Below, piece by piece: positions 1 to 8,301 of a stretch of 64,000 nt of DNA; position 1 is the stretch's first letter, and each line of letters starts with the position of its first letter. The notes beneath the pieces were generated by a model. It was not told the DNA's origin. It was given only the letters and a program-made list of their open reading frames with translations, and did no database searches. The DNA is from CAZPNX01 sp964588285 (GTDB lineage Bacteria; Edwardsbacteria; AC1; EtOH8): positions 1 through 64,000 of the forward strand of contig CAZPNX010000005.1 of assembly GCA_964588285.1 (NCBI GenBank), read 5' to 3'. The translations under genes and the position numbers were made by a program.

Positions 1-768
1 CAGAGGGCCACGGCCGACAGCGCCTATCGCCGGCTGGCCGATTCCCTGATGACCCTGAGTTATAATGACTCCACCGCCGGCCCCGAGGCCAGACATCGCT
101 ATTTGGTTAAGAGCTTGTGGACCCAGCCCAATCTATATTCCTCGTCTCTGCCTATTCCTATCAAGGTGGACTGGCTGGGGCCCAGGTTCGGCGATTCTCT
201 GGCGGTGCTTTTCCAAGACTCGGCGGTCACGGTGGGAGCTTTCATCTGGGACGGGATGGGAGTGGCTGCGGACAGCATTTATACGCCCTACGGCTTTTAT
301 GCCGGTGGCGACAGCCTGTCTACCACCGGACTGAGGTGGTTCTCCATTCCGCCGGTGGCCATAGGAGACACCACTTTGTTCTGCATCCTGGCCTGGGACA
401 GCACCGGCAATCCGGGCCGCAGCCCGGAGGTTGGTTGGCACCAGGTGGTCAACACCGGCGTTTCCGGCGGGCCGGGTGCCGGCCTGCCGACCTGCTTCGG
501 ACTGGACAAGGCCTTTCCCAACCCCAGTCGAAGCGGCGCCGCCATCAAGTACCAACTGCCCATAAAGACTCAGGTGAACCTAACAGTATACAACCTGGCC
601 GGCCAGCGGGTGAAAATCCTGGAGGAGGGCATGAAACAACCCGGTTATTACCAGGCGCGCTGGGATGGCAGAGATGGGGCAGGGCGGAAGGCGGCGGCCG
701 GGGTATATTTCTATCGTCTGACTGCCGAGGGTTACCAGAGGACCGAAAGGCTGGTGATGGTTCGATAA
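1..768 (+). CDS. Secreted/surface protein with C-terminal FlgD-Ig-like sorting domain (5' truncated)
   Basis: The reading frame is open from base 1, so this is the C-terminal part (about 255 residues) of a longer protein whose start lies outside the window. The visible N-terminal part looks like beta-rich extracellular sequence with no family I recognise. The last ~85 residues form a typical FlgD-Ig/type A-like C-terminal domain: a PNPS box, then a K-Y-Q-L-P strand, LTVYNLAGQRV, a W-D-G-R-D-G-A-G loop, GVYFYRL and a basic end. In Bacteroidetes and related phyla such domains target proteins to the type IX secretion system or the surface; that role here is inferred. A related domain ends the endonuclease at 43818-44957. 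A first internal ATG lies at 49. Confidence 0.8.
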   Translation, partial: QRATADSAYRRLADSLMTLSYNDSTAGPEARHRYLVKSLWTQPNLYSSSLPIPIKVDWLGPRFGDSLAVLFQDSAVTVGAFIWDGMGVAADSIYTPYGFYAGGDSLSTTGLRWFSIPPVAIGDTTLFCILAWDSTGNPGRSPEVGWHQVVNTGVSGGPGAGLPTCFGLDKAFPNPSRSGAAIKYQLPIKTQVNLTVYNLAGQRVKILEEGMKQPGYYQARWDGRDGAGRKAAAGVYFYRLTAEGYQRTERLVMVR

Positions 769-772
769 TCTT

Positions 773-970
773 TCGGCAAGCTCAGGGTCCACTCACCACA
801 AGTGGTTCGATAGATAGATCCCGAGCCAAGTCGAGGAACTCACCACAAGTGGTTCAATAATCCTTCGATGGGTTCGGCAAGCATGTGCTGAGCACTTCGG
901 TTTGGCTCAGTGAAAACTTTGTCGAAGAACTCACCACAGGCAAACTCAGGATACAACTCAACACAGGTGG
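773..970. repeat. Dispersed intergenic repeat cluster
   Basis: This non-coding stretch holds four degenerate copies of an ACTCACCACAAGTGGTTC-like unit (about 791-811, 837-858, 928-940 and 955-970). They are mixed with CTTCGGCAAGCTCAGG and TTTGGCTCAGTGAAAACTTTG segments of the CTTCG..CTCAG class. CCAC-AAG-TGG gives each unit a small inverted repeat. No open frame in it looks coding. It separates the surface-protein gene from the next terminator. Confidence 0.6.
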
Positions 971-998
971 TCATGTAGCTACAAGGGCATAAGAAGAA

Positions 999-1030
999 AA
1001 GGCGCTCCGTCGGGAGCGCCTTCCCTGTTT
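999..1030 (+). terminator. Intrinsic terminator
   Basis: An AAGGCGCTCC / GGGAGCGCCTT hairpin with a GTC loop (999-1022) is followed by a pyrimidine-rich TTCCCTGTTT tail. It is placed to end transcription arriving from the surface-protein gene. Confidence 0.7.
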
Positions 1031-1058
1031 GTCCTCTATTGCTGATTTATGCTACAAT
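1029..1058 (+). promoter_or_regulatory. Putative sigma70 promoter of the TPR gene
   Basis: TTGTCC (1029-1034), an 18-bp spacer and TACAAT (1053-1058, with a TG two bases upstream) resemble a vegetative promoter. Transcription would begin near 1065, about 58 nt before the proposed GTG start at 1123. The -35 box is weak and overlaps the tail of the preceding terminator. Confidence 0.4.
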
Positions 1059-1122
1059 ACGACCATGAACAACCGGGAACGTTTTTTCATCGCCGAAAAT
1101 CAAACCACCTCTATCTCTCAAA

Positions 1123-2304
1123 GTGATACCGCGATATCGCCGACAACTTTGGACCTCCCCGGCAGGAAGCCAAGCCTCCGAGGCCTATCATCCATATCAC
1201 ATATTGTACTCCAAGGCCCGCCTCCTCACCCTCCTGGGCCGCCTGGACGAGGCCGAGTCCATCTACCGGCGCAGCCTTTCCGTGATCGAGCCGGCCGGCG
1301 ACCGGGCCCGTACCGCCGAGACCCTGGCCCAAATGGGCAGATTGAGCTGGCGCCGGGGAGACTACGATAAGGCCGGAGAAATGCTGGACAAAGCCATGGA
1401 GATCTACCAGGCCGCGGGCGACCGGGACGGGGTCAACGACGTCCGCAACTACCTGGGCGGAATATGCTACGAGCGCGGCGACTACGCCCGGGCCCTAGAG
1501 CACTTCATAGCCAGGCTGGAGTTCTTCGAGGCCAAAGGCGACCGGCAGGGGACGGCCGACGCCCTGAACAACATCGGGCTGGTGCGCTGGGGCCAGGGCC
1601 GGCTGGAGGAGGCCCTGGGAATCTTCGAGCGGCAGATCGCCCTCTGCCGGGAGCTGGGCGACAACGTGCTCCTGATGTCAGGCCTGTCCAACCTGGGCTG
1701 CGTCTGCGACGTGATAGGCAGGCCGGCCCGGGCCCTGGAAAGCTATGCCTCAGCCTTGGACATGGCCCGGCGCATGGGCAACGCCGAGCAGTCGGCCATC
1801 GTGGTGGGCAACATGGCCATCGTCTTCCTCAAGCAGGGGATGGCGGACAAGGCCGGGGAGTACTACCGCCGGCAGATGGAGATGGCGGAACGCTCCGGGT
1901 CCAGGCTGCTGATGGCCAGGGCCCACTGCGGCCTGGGCGATGTGGCCGCCCACCGGGGCGATGATCAGTCGGCCGTCAAGTTTTATCGGGAATACCTTTT
2001 ACTGGCCGAAGCCCTGGGCCTCAGGCTGGACATGGCGGTGGGGCACGACGGCCTGGGTCGGGTCCTGGGCAGGCTGGGGCGGCCCGAGGAGGGGCTGACC
2101 GAGGCCTCGCTGGCTGTGGAGGAGGCTAGGAAACTGGGGAACGATTATTACCTCAGCGAGTATCTCCTGCACCAGGCCGAGCTGCTCTTGGCGCTGGGGC
2201 GGGCCGAAGAGGCGGGCAGGGCAGCGGCCGAGGCCGGTGAGCTGGCCGTGAAGTGTGGGAGGGAGGAGGTGGCAAAGAGGTGCCGCGAGTTGGTGAAAGC
2301 ATAA
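1123..2304 (+). CDS. Stand-alone tetratricopeptide repeat protein
   Basis: 393 residues made almost entirely of TPR/TPR-12-type helical pairs (A-LA-MG-L-W-RGDYDKA, LNNIGLVRWGQGRLEEAL, GNMAIVFLKQGMADKAGEYY), with no signal peptide, membrane segment or catalytic domain. It is presumably a cytoplasmic protein-protein scaffold; the partner is unknown. The GTG start is supported by a paralogue at 25474-26916: after similar leads both read LW..P.GS....YHP and then enter the first TPR helix. An ATG at 1065 lies in another frame whose downstream product is proline/arginine-rich shadow sequence, so I rejected it. I see no good Shine-Dalgarno. The gene stands alone after a terminator and ends before the 23-bp tandem repeat. 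Confidence 0.8.
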   Translation: MIPRYRRQLWTSPAGSQASEAYHPYHILYSKARLLTLLGRLDEAESIYRRSLSVIEPAGDRARTAETLAQMGRLSWRRGDYDKAGEMLDKAMEIYQAAGDRDGVNDVRNYLGGICYERGDYARALEHFIARLEFFEAKGDRQGTADALNNIGLVRWGQGRLEEALGIFERQIALCRELGDNVLLMSGLSNLGCVCDVIGRPARALESYASALDMARRMGNAEQSAIVVGNMAIVFLKQGMADKAGEYYRRQMEMAERSGSRLLMARAHCGLGDVAAHRGDDQSAVKFYREYLLLAEALGLRLDMAVGHDGLGRVLGRLGRPEEGLTEASLAVEEARKLGNDYYLSEYLLHQAELLLALGRAEEAGRAAAEAGELAVKCGREEVAKRCRELVKA

Positions 2305-2332
2305 GCCGGTGGTCTCGGTCGGTCATCTCGAT

Positions 2333-2556
2333 GCCTCAACCAGTTCGGCACAAGTGCCTCAACCAGTTCGGCACAAGTNNNNNNNNNNNNNNNNNNNNNN
2401 NNNNNNNNNNNNNNNNNNNNNNNNNNNNNNNNNNNNNNNNNNNNNNNNNNNNNNNNNNNNNNNNNNNNNNNNNNNNNNCATCTCGATGCCTCAACCAGTT
2501 CGGCACAAGTGCCTCAACCAGTTCGGCACAAGTGCCTCAACCAGTTCGGCACAAGT
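2333..2556. repeat. 23-bp tandem repeat interrupted by an assembly gap
   Basis: The 23-nt unit GCCTCAACCAGTTCGGCACA+AGT occurs head to tail at 2333-2355 and 2356-2378, then, after the gap, at 2488-2510, 2511-2533 and 2534-2556. The copies are identical. The same lead-in, CATCTCGAT, precedes the first unit on each side of the gap. There are no spacers between units, so it is a minisatellite-like array and not CRISPR. True copy number is unknown because the assembly breaks inside it. Confidence 0.9.
2379..2478. other. Scaffold gap (100 N)
   Basis: Exactly 100 undetermined bases, the conventional length for a gap of unknown size. It lies inside the tandem repeat, which is the likely reason for the break. 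Linkage of the left 2.4 kb to the rest depends on scaffolding. Confidence 0.99.
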
Positions 2557-2637
2557 ACGGATTTCATCCTACTCGACGACCGGAGATACTTGAAGACCGG
2601 CGCGCCCCGAGGCTGCGGGGTAACATTTACCCTCCGG

Positions 2638-2666
2638 TTGACGTATTGTTAAGGGAGTGGTATAAT
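2638..2666 (+). promoter_or_regulatory. Sigma70 promoter of the bamA operon
   Basis: TTGACG (2638-2643), a 17-bp spacer and a perfect TATAAT (2661-2666). It gives a leader of about 65 nt before the bamA ATG, with an AGGAGA ribosome site at 2721-2726. A short GC hairpin-like segment at ~2600-2620 lies upstream. Confidence 0.8.
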
Positions 2667-2739
2667 TACCCTTTGGGCCGCCATCCCGAGGGCAGCGGCC
2701 TTGTTGATCCATAAGCGCTTAGGAGAACAATAAACTAGC

Positions 2740-5001
2740 ATGACGAAGAGATTTTTAATACCGATTCTTTTGGCCGCCGCCGCCATGGGTTGGGCCGTGC
2801 CCATATCCCAGATGAAGGTGGAGGGCAACAGCAAGATCGACGACAACATCGTGCTCAACAGCACCCTGGTGCTGCCCGGCGACGAATACTCGCCGGCCCT
2901 GATATCCGAGGCGGTCAAAAAGGTCTATTCCCTGGGCTATTTCCGCGAGGTCTCGGCCCGAGCCGACAGCACCGAGTACGGGATGGCGGTCACCATCGTG
3001 GTGGCCGAGCTGCCGACCGTGGCCCGGGTGGAGGTGGTGGGCAACACCAAGGTCAAGACCCAGGAGATATTGGACAGCATCCAGGTCAAGCCGGGCGCCT
3101 TTCTCAACCAGCGGGCGGTGGCCCGGTCCCGGGACTGGCTGCGCGACCGCTACCTGGGAAAGGGCTATATCAACGTGGCGGTGAGAGACACCCTGATCGA
3201 GTCCGGGGACCAGTACGCGGTCCGCTTCGTGGTCAGCGAAGGGCGCAAGGTCAGGGTTAAAAAGATCGAGATCCACGGCAACCAGTCCCTTAAGGACAAG
3301 GCGGTGATCAAAGCCATGAAGACCAAACCCCGGGGCTGGGGTACGGTGCTCAAGATCATCCCCTGGTACCGCAAGGGGGCCTTCTACCAGGACACCCTGG
3401 CCACCGACCTGGAACGGGTGACTCGGCTTTACCAGAACCACGGGCACATCGAGGCAACGGTGGCCTTGGACTCGGTGGCCTACACCGCCTCGCAGGACCG
3501 GGTGGTCATCCACCTTTCGGTGGACGAGGGCCGGCGCTACCGGGTGGGACAGGTCAGCTTCGAGGGCAACGAGAAATTCGTCACCCCCAGGCTGGCCCGG
3601 GTCTCGCTTCTTAAAACCGGAAGCGTCTATCGGGCCGACGACGCCGACAAGACCCTGGAGAACCTGTACTCCATTTACACCGAGGAGGGCTACATCTACT
3701 GCCACATACTGCCGGCCCAGGACCTCCACGACAGCACCGTCGACATCAAGTACGGCATCACCGAAAACAACCAGGCCTATGTCAACCGGGTCATCATCCA
3801 GGGCAACACCAAGACCCGGGACAAGGTCATCCGCCGCATGCTGAAGATCACTCCGGGCAACCTGTTCCGCCGCTCCCTGGTGATGCGCAGCCAGCGGGAG
3901 ATATTCTCCCTGGGATTCTTCGAGGACGTCCAGCTCAACTACCAGCCGGCCGACAGCCTGGGCAACATCGACCTCATCTTCGAGGTCAAGGAGAAAAGCG
4001 TGGGGCAGTTTCAGATCGGCACCACCTACGGGGCGGTGGACGGCCTGGCCGGGTTTGTCCAGATCGGCTGGCCCAACGTCTTCGGACGGGGCCAGGCGGC
4101 CAACATCAAGACCGAGTTCAGCAAGAAGAAGTTCAATATGGAGCTGGGCTTTACCGAGCCCTGGCTTTTCGACACCCCGACCTCGGCCGGGTTCAATCTC
4201 TACCACACCTCTTACAACTACAGCAATTACGACGAGAAGCGGACCGGCGGCAGCATCCAGCTGGGCCGGCCGGTGCCCTTTTTGGACTTCACCCGGGCCT
4301 ACTGGTCGTACAAGCTGGAGCGGATCAACGTCTACAACCTGTCGGCCCTTTACTCCGAATACCTCAAAAACCAGCAGTGGCCCAAGATCTCCTCGACCAC
4401 CGGGCTGACCCTGGTGCGCGACAGCCGGGACCGGCCCTTCAACGCCTCCAGCGGCACCCGGACGGTGGCCGGCTCCGAGTTCGCCGGGGGGCTTTTGGGC
4501 GGCCAGGTGGACTATCAAAAATACTTCCTGGAATACCGCATCTACCATCCGCTGTTCTGGAAGCTGGTGGGCATGTTCCGCACCAAGGGGGCCATGGTCG
4601 ACGGCTACAGCTCGGCCGGCTCGGTGCCGGTCTACGAGTACTTCTATGTGGGCGGGGTGGGAGACGACGGCATCCGGGGCTATCCCGACCGGGGCATCAA
4701 TCCCCGGGGCGGCCGGGCCATGCTGGTGGGCAACATCGAGGTCAAATACAGCTTCAACCCCAGCGTCTATCTGCTGGCTTTTGCCGACGCCGGCAATTCC
4801 TGGATGAGCGCCTCCGGCCTCCGCTCCGGGATGAAGGGCAACCTGGAGAAACTGTTGTATAAGGGGGTCGGCGCCGGCATCCGGGTGGAGGTGCCGATGC
4901 TGGGCATTCTGGGACTGGACTGGGGCTACGGCTTGGACCGGGCCCGGGCCGGCCTGCGGGGAAACTCAGAGATACACTTCCAGCTGGGGACCACCTTCTA
5001 A
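2740..5001 (+). CDS. bamA: Outer membrane protein assembly factor BamA (Omp85)
   Basis: 753 residues. A signal peptide (positively charged start, hydrophobic run, A-M-G-W-A-V-P) occupies about 1-20. Five POTRA-like repeats follow to ~residue 420, recognisable by recurrent V.V.GN.K....I......PG strings (VEGNSKI, VVGNTKV, IHGNQSL, FEGNEKF, IQGNTKT). The 16-strand barrel begins near 425 and carries the conserved loop motif IRGYPD at ~645 (usually VRGF/Y). The protein ends in an aromatic Phe, as expected for a BAM beta-signal. It is the core of the machine that folds and inserts outer-membrane barrels. It starts the bamA-skp-lpxD operon behind a strong promoter. Length is close to the family norm of about 800. 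Confidence 0.95.
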   Translation: MTKRFLIPILLAAAAMGWAVPISQMKVEGNSKIDDNIVLNSTLVLPGDEYSPALISEAVKKVYSLGYFREVSARADSTEYGMAVTIVVAELPTVARVEVVGNTKVKTQEILDSIQVKPGAFLNQRAVARSRDWLRDRYLGKGYINVAVRDTLIESGDQYAVRFVVSEGRKVRVKKIEIHGNQSLKDKAVIKAMKTKPRGWGTVLKIIPWYRKGAFYQDTLATDLERVTRLYQNHGHIEATVALDSVAYTASQDRVVIHLSVDEGRRYRVGQVSFEGNEKFVTPRLARVSLLKTGSVYRADDADKTLENLYSIYTEEGYIYCHILPAQDLHDSTVDIKYGITENNQAYVNRVIIQGNTKTRDKVIRRMLKITPGNLFRRSLVMRSQREIFSLGFFEDVQLNYQPADSLGNIDLIFEVKEKSVGQFQIGTTYGAVDGLAGFVQIGWPNVFGRGQAANIKTEFSKKKFNMELGFTEPWLFDTPTSAGFNLYHTSYNYSNYDEKRTGGSIQLGRPVPFLDFTRAYWSYKLERINVYNLSALYSEYLKNQQWPKISSTTGLTLVRDSRDRPFNASSGTRTVAGSEFAGGLLGGQVDYQKYFLEYRIYHPLFWKLVGMFRTKGAMVDGYSSAGSVPVYEYFYVGGVGDDGIRGYPDRGINPRGGRAMLVGNIEVKYSFNPSVYLLAFADAGNSWMSASGLRSGMKGNLEKLLYKGVGAGIRVEVPMLGILGLDWGYGLDRARAGLRGNSEIHFQLGTTF

Positions 5002-5131
5002 ACAGCCGGAAAGTTCGAGAGGTTCGATATGTTCGAAAGGTTCGAGAAGCTGGGAAGTTTGATAGGTCCGAGAGTTTCGAAAAGTTTCAGATGTTCCAAG
5101 GGGTCGAAAGAAATCAAAGGGCGATGAAAAG
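5002..5131. repeat. GGTTCGA-rich low-complexity spacer
   Basis: The 130 bases between bamA and the next gene are dominated by iterated GTTCGA(G/A)AGG and TTCGATA units. A shorter stretch of the same flavour (TTTGATAGGTTCGAA) fills 18911-18966. I see no hairpin strong enough for a terminator, so read-through from bamA is likely. Confidence 0.5.
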
Positions 5132-6082
5132 ATGAAAAGGATACTGATTTTCGCGGCCGGGGCGCTTCTGGTTCTAGGCGCCGGGGCGGCCTGGGGCCAG
5201 CGCATCGGCTACCTGGACACCAAGAAGGTGATGGAGCGCTACAGCGGGTCGGCCGAGCTAAGGCAGGAGGTCAATCGGGCGGTGGAGGCTTGGAACCGGG
5301 AGATCGCCGCCCGCAAACAAGCCATCGACTCTTTGGAACGGGAATTGGATGACCAGCAGCTGGTCATCAGCAGCGAGCGGCGCAAGCTCAAGAGGGAGGA
5401 GATCAAAAAGCGGCGCCAGGCCCTGGAAGCCTTCGTCCGCGAAATATACGATCAGGGAGGCAAGGCCGAGCAGAAGAACCGGGAGCTGGCCAGGCCCATG
5501 GTGGACAAGATCGGGGCCATCGTCAAGAAGGTGGCGGTGGACAACAACCTCCAGGTGGTGCTGGACTCCTCCACCGGGGGCCTGGTCTATGCCGCCAAGG
5601 ATTTGGACATCACCGACCTGGTGATTGAGGAGCTCGACAAATCCGAGGGCCGCACCGCCAAAATCGCGGCCAGGGTGGTGGTTTTTCCCTTAAACGATGC
5701 CGACCAGGAGGCGGCCCGCAAGAAGTACGGTAAGCAGGTCTACGATCTGCTGTGGGGCTCGTTGGACCGGGCCAACACCGCCAAACCTCTGGCCAAGCGG
5801 GAGGTGGAGGATCTTCTAAAGGACAAGGGACTGGCCAACAAGCCGGTGCCCGAGGCTAGGGCCTACGAGCTGGCCAGGATCTTGAACGCCGAGTACATGG
5901 CCCTGGGCCAGGTGGCGGCCGACGCCCAGAGCGGCCGGATCACCATCACCGCCAAGCTCTACAACGTCGACCTCAAGCAGCTTCTGATCGAAGCGGCCGA
6001 GGAGGCCAGGGACGAGACGGAGATGTCCTCGGCGGCCGACAAGCTGGTGGAGCGTTTGGGACAGAAGGTGATGGGACAGTGA
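5132..6082 (+). CDS. Skp/OmpH-like periplasmic chaperone with extra C-terminal domain
   Basis: 316 residues, about twice the usual Skp length. A signal peptide (~1-22) is followed by an OmpH domain: QRIGYLDTKKVMERY, a long charged coiled coil (~40-125) and the closing strand NNLQVVLDSSTGGLVYAAKDLDITDLVI. From ~175 onward a second domain (RVVVFPLNDAD, then KPLAKREVEDLL, ARILNAEYMALGQV, ITITAKLYNV) resembles the CsgG/TolB-N/FlgO-type fold that senses or binds in the periplasm; this assignment is tentative. Skp escorts unfolded outer-membrane proteins to BamA, which fits its position just downstream of bamA. Its GTGA overlap with lpxD indicates translational coupling. Confidence 0.8.
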   Translation: MKRILIFAAGALLVLGAGAAWGQRIGYLDTKKVMERYSGSAELRQEVNRAVEAWNREIAARKQAIDSLERELDDQQLVISSERRKLKREEIKKRRQALEAFVREIYDQGGKAEQKNRELARPMVDKIGAIVKKVAVDNNLQVVLDSSTGGLVYAAKDLDITDLVIEELDKSEGRTAKIAARVVVFPLNDADQEAARKKYGKQVYDLLWGSLDRANTAKPLAKREVEDLLKDKGLANKPVPEARAYELARILNAEYMALGQVAADAQSGRITITAKLYNVDLKQLLIEAAEEARDETEMSSAADKLVERLGQKVMGQ

Positions 6083-7143
6083 CCAAGGCCAGCGCCTCGC
6101 AAATAGCCGCCGCCTGCGGCGGCAGGCTGATCGGCCCGGACGTCGAGCTGACCGGTCTGGCCGGGCTCAAAGAAGCTCAGCCCGGGGACCTGTCTTTCCT
6201 GGCCAACCCCAAGTACGCGGAATACCTGAAAACCACCAAGGCCTCGTGCGTCATCATTCCGGAAGGCACGCCGGCCGATCCCTCCAAAACCTATCTGATA
6301 TCCGGCAATCCCTATCTGGCCTGGGCCAAGGCGGTCACCCTGTTCGTCCAGGCAACGTCCGAAAAACCGACGCCCGGAGTGCACCCCTCGGCCTTCGTGG
6401 ATCCTTCGGCCAAGGTGGATCCCGCAGCCTCCATCGGTGCCCAGGCGGTGGTCGAGGCCGGAGCCGAGATCGGGCCGGGGACGGTGATCCTGCCGCTGGT
6501 CTATGTCGGTAAAAAGGCCAGGATCGGCAAGGATTGCCTGATATACCCCCAGGCCTCCATCCGCGAGGACTGCCTGCTGGGCGACCGGGTGATCCTGCAC
6601 TGCGGCACGGTCATCGGCTCGGACGGGTTCGGATATGCCAGGGACGGGGCCAAGCAGTTCAAAATACCCCAGGTGGGGCACGTGGTCATCGGAGACGACG
6701 TCGAGATCGGGGCCAACGTCACGGTAGATCGGGGCGCCGCCGGGCCGACCGTCATCGGCCGGGGCACCAAGATAGACAACTTGGTGCAGATAGCCCATAA
6801 TGTCAACATCGGCCAGGATTGCGTCATCGTGGCCCAGTCCGGCATCGCCGGTTCCACCAAACTGGGAGACCGGGTGATCCTGGCGGCCCAGGCCGGGGTC
6901 ATCGGGCACATCGAGATAGGAGACGACTCCATGGTCGGCGCCCAGTCCGGCGTGCCCAAGAGCCTGCCGCCCAAGAGCATCGTCTTCGGTTACCCGGCCC
7001 GGCACCACATGAAGGCCAAGAGGATCGAGGCGGTGGTGGACCGTCTGCCGGAGTACGCCAAGCGCATTCAGGAACTGGAGAAAAAGGTGGCCGAGCTGGA
7101 GGGAAGGCTGGGGGAGACTAAACCGCGGATCAACGCGGATTAA
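6079..7143 (+). CDS. lpxD: UDP-3-O-acylglucosamine N-acyltransferase LpxD
   Basis: 354 residues. The N-terminal ~100 residues are the uridine-binding domain (TGLAGLKEAQPGDLSFLANP). Then come about ten hexapeptide repeats forming a left-handed beta helix and a C-terminal helical, coiled tail (ELEKKVAELEGRLG). His240 in the NLVQIAHNVNIG motif corresponds to the catalytic base of E. coli LpxD (His239). The enzyme adds the second hydroxyacyl chain in lipid A synthesis, so the cell makes lipopolysaccharide or a lipid A-like anchor. The GTG start overlaps the preceding stop by 4 nt, and a strong terminator follows. This skp-lpxD order is common in Gram-negative genomes. Confidence 0.95.
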   Translation: MTKASASQIAAACGGRLIGPDVELTGLAGLKEAQPGDLSFLANPKYAEYLKTTKASCVIIPEGTPADPSKTYLISGNPYLAWAKAVTLFVQATSEKPTPGVHPSAFVDPSAKVDPAASIGAQAVVEAGAEIGPGTVILPLVYVGKKARIGKDCLIYPQASIREDCLLGDRVILHCGTVIGSDGFGYARDGAKQFKIPQVGHVVIGDDVEIGANVTVDRGAAGPTVIGRGTKIDNLVQIAHNVNIGQDCVIVAQSGIAGSTKLGDRVILAAQAGVIGHIEIGDDSMVGAQSGVPKSLPPKSIVFGYPARHHMKAKRIEAVVDRLPEYAKRIQELEKKVAELEGRLGETKPRINAD

Positions 7144-7184
7144 CGCTGATTTTCATTTTCGTAAAAAAGTCAGACCAGTTCGTA

Positions 7185-7240
7185 GAGAAAGCCCCGCCGC
7201 ACTTCGACTTCGCTCAGTGTCAGGCGGGGCTTTCTCTTGG
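7185..7240 (+). terminator. Intrinsic terminator of the bamA-skp-lpxD operon
   Basis: A perfect 14-bp stem (7185-7198 with 7223-7236) encloses a 24-nt loop that is itself a CTTCGACTTCGCTCAG dispersed-repeat unit. The stem ends in GGGGCTTTCTC, giving a short T-rich tail. The repeat appears to have been captured as the loop. Confidence 0.75.
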
Positions 7241-7651
7241 TGTCTGCCGTCGGGAGAACGCGGGTAAATTTTCCCTTTTGATTATCTTAACGTTTCAGGT
7301 AGACCGGAATAGGTTGGTTGATAAAAAGTAGCTTTTCTTTGCTTGCTCTTTCTGACTGCCCAGAAAGGGCTAAAGAGGCACCGGGGGCGCAGGGCTCAAC
7401 ATAACAAAATATACTGACGTATAACTAACACTCAATTGCTTGTAACACATTGACTATGAGTGGCCTTCGCTGGAGTTTACCCTGAGTTGCGCGAAGGGCT
7501 CTCGGCCGTGACCGTAGTCGCTCTGCGCCCCCGGACCCTCTCGCCATCGTGGATGCATTGAGCATCCACGATGGTGCCGATGGATATGGTTCCTGAGAAG
7601 ATAAGATACTCAGATTTTTCCTTTCAATGCGGGTAAGGGGCCAGGGGGAGG
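7241..7651. repeat. Non-coding stretch with nested inverted repeats
   Basis: No convincing gene in these ~410 bases. Two inverted repeats stand out: a perfect 12-bp pair, CCGGGGGCGCAG (7381-7392) with its complement at 7523-7534, bracketing ~130 nt; and a perfect 13-bp hairpin, CCATCGTGGATGC (7544-7556) with its complement at 7562-7574 and a 5-nt loop. Neither is followed by a T-run. The segment lies downstream of the minus-strand pRiA4b-family gene, at the left edge of the accessory island. Confidence 0.5.
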
Positions 7652-8266
7652 TCAGATCGAAGGCTCCGGACTTTTTTTGTTTGGTTTTTTCCGTTTTTTG
7701 GGGGCAAAACATATGTTGACATCGGCCGGATCGAAATATTCCGGATCGTAGCCCTCGCCCAGCCAATCCAAAAGATCCTTATCATCCTCGGTCTTGGGGC
7801 CGTTTTTGAGGACCTCGACGATGTGCTCATAACCCGGGACCGAGCCGCAGTCCTCGGGCGGGCAGTTTCTTCGGCCGTCCAGACACCATGGCGCCTTGGC
7901 GCCGCTGTCCGGGGCAAAGACCTTTTCGACGGCGATGGTATGCCGCCAGTCGTCGCCGAAATCATAGGTGTATTTGAATTTCCGGCCGGGGTTCAGGTCC
8001 AATTCACTTAGTTTTACCTTTTGAGAATTTCTGGGCCTGGGCCTGGTGCCCAATAGGTCAAACCCGCCGTCCATCTCCGGATTGGGCAGATGGTATTCGG
8101 CATCGGCGATTTTGAAGGAATAGAGGTGGTAATCGTACCAACCCATGACTGTTTGTATGATGGTGTGCAGTCTGTGCAGGGAGATGGAATCGGGGACGGC
8201 AAAACGACGCCAGATTGGAGGTTTGATGCCGTCGAGCGAGATCTTTAGTTGAATGATTTGGTCCAT
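7652..8266 (-). CDS. Plasmid pRiA4b ORF-3 family protein
   Basis: 204 residues. The family signature is clear: QLKISLDGIKPPIWRRFAVP near the start, LHRLHTIIQTVMGWYDYHLYSF, then YTYDFGDDWRHTIAVEK and the cysteine-bearing segment CLDGRRNCPPEDCGSVPGYEHI, followed by an acidic D-W-L-G-E-G-Y-DPEYFD stretch and a lysine-rich tail. The family is widespread, often carried by plasmids or by IS1096-type elements, and has no established biochemical role. No transposase is visible beside it. It reads toward the lpxD terminator and its start abuts the palindrome at 8302-8460, suggesting it came in with the neighbouring island. Confidence 0.85.
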   Translation of the reverse strand: MDQIIQLKISLDGIKPPIWRRFAVPDSISLHRLHTIIQTVMGWYDYHLYSFKIADAEYHLPNPEMDGGFDLLGTRPRPRNSQKVKLSELDLNPGRKFKYTYDFGDDWRHTIAVEKVFAPDSGAKAPWCLDGRRNCPPEDCGSVPGYEHIVEVLKNGPKTEDDKDLLDWLGEGYDPEYFDPADVNICFAPKKRKKPNKKSPEPSI

Positions 8267-8301
8267 GATGGAGGTTGATTAAATGTGAGTGATTTATTGA
8301 T

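Noticed and set aside
1029..1370. Open frame starting near ATG 1065, a nice distance from a TACAAT box
   Set aside because: After ~50 codons it becomes Pro/Arg-rich out-of-frame sequence of the TPR gene. The paralogue at 25474 supports the GTG 1123 frame instead.
2333..2556. Tandem repeat considered as a CRISPR array
   Set aside because: Units are directly adjacent with no unique spacers, and no cas genes are near.
2253..2714. Open frames crossing the 100-N gap
   Set aside because: They are formed by tandem repeat and undetermined bases and have no coding character.
2755..4548. Long open frame opposite bamA (597 codons)
   Set aside because: Antisense to a certain gene; the product is Gly/His/Pro/Val/Asp-rich shadow sequence caused by high third-position GC in the sense strand.
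7544..7574. 13-bp hairpin as terminator of the pRiA4b-family gene
   Set aside because: No T-run follows on either strand and it is almost 80 bases past the stop codon.
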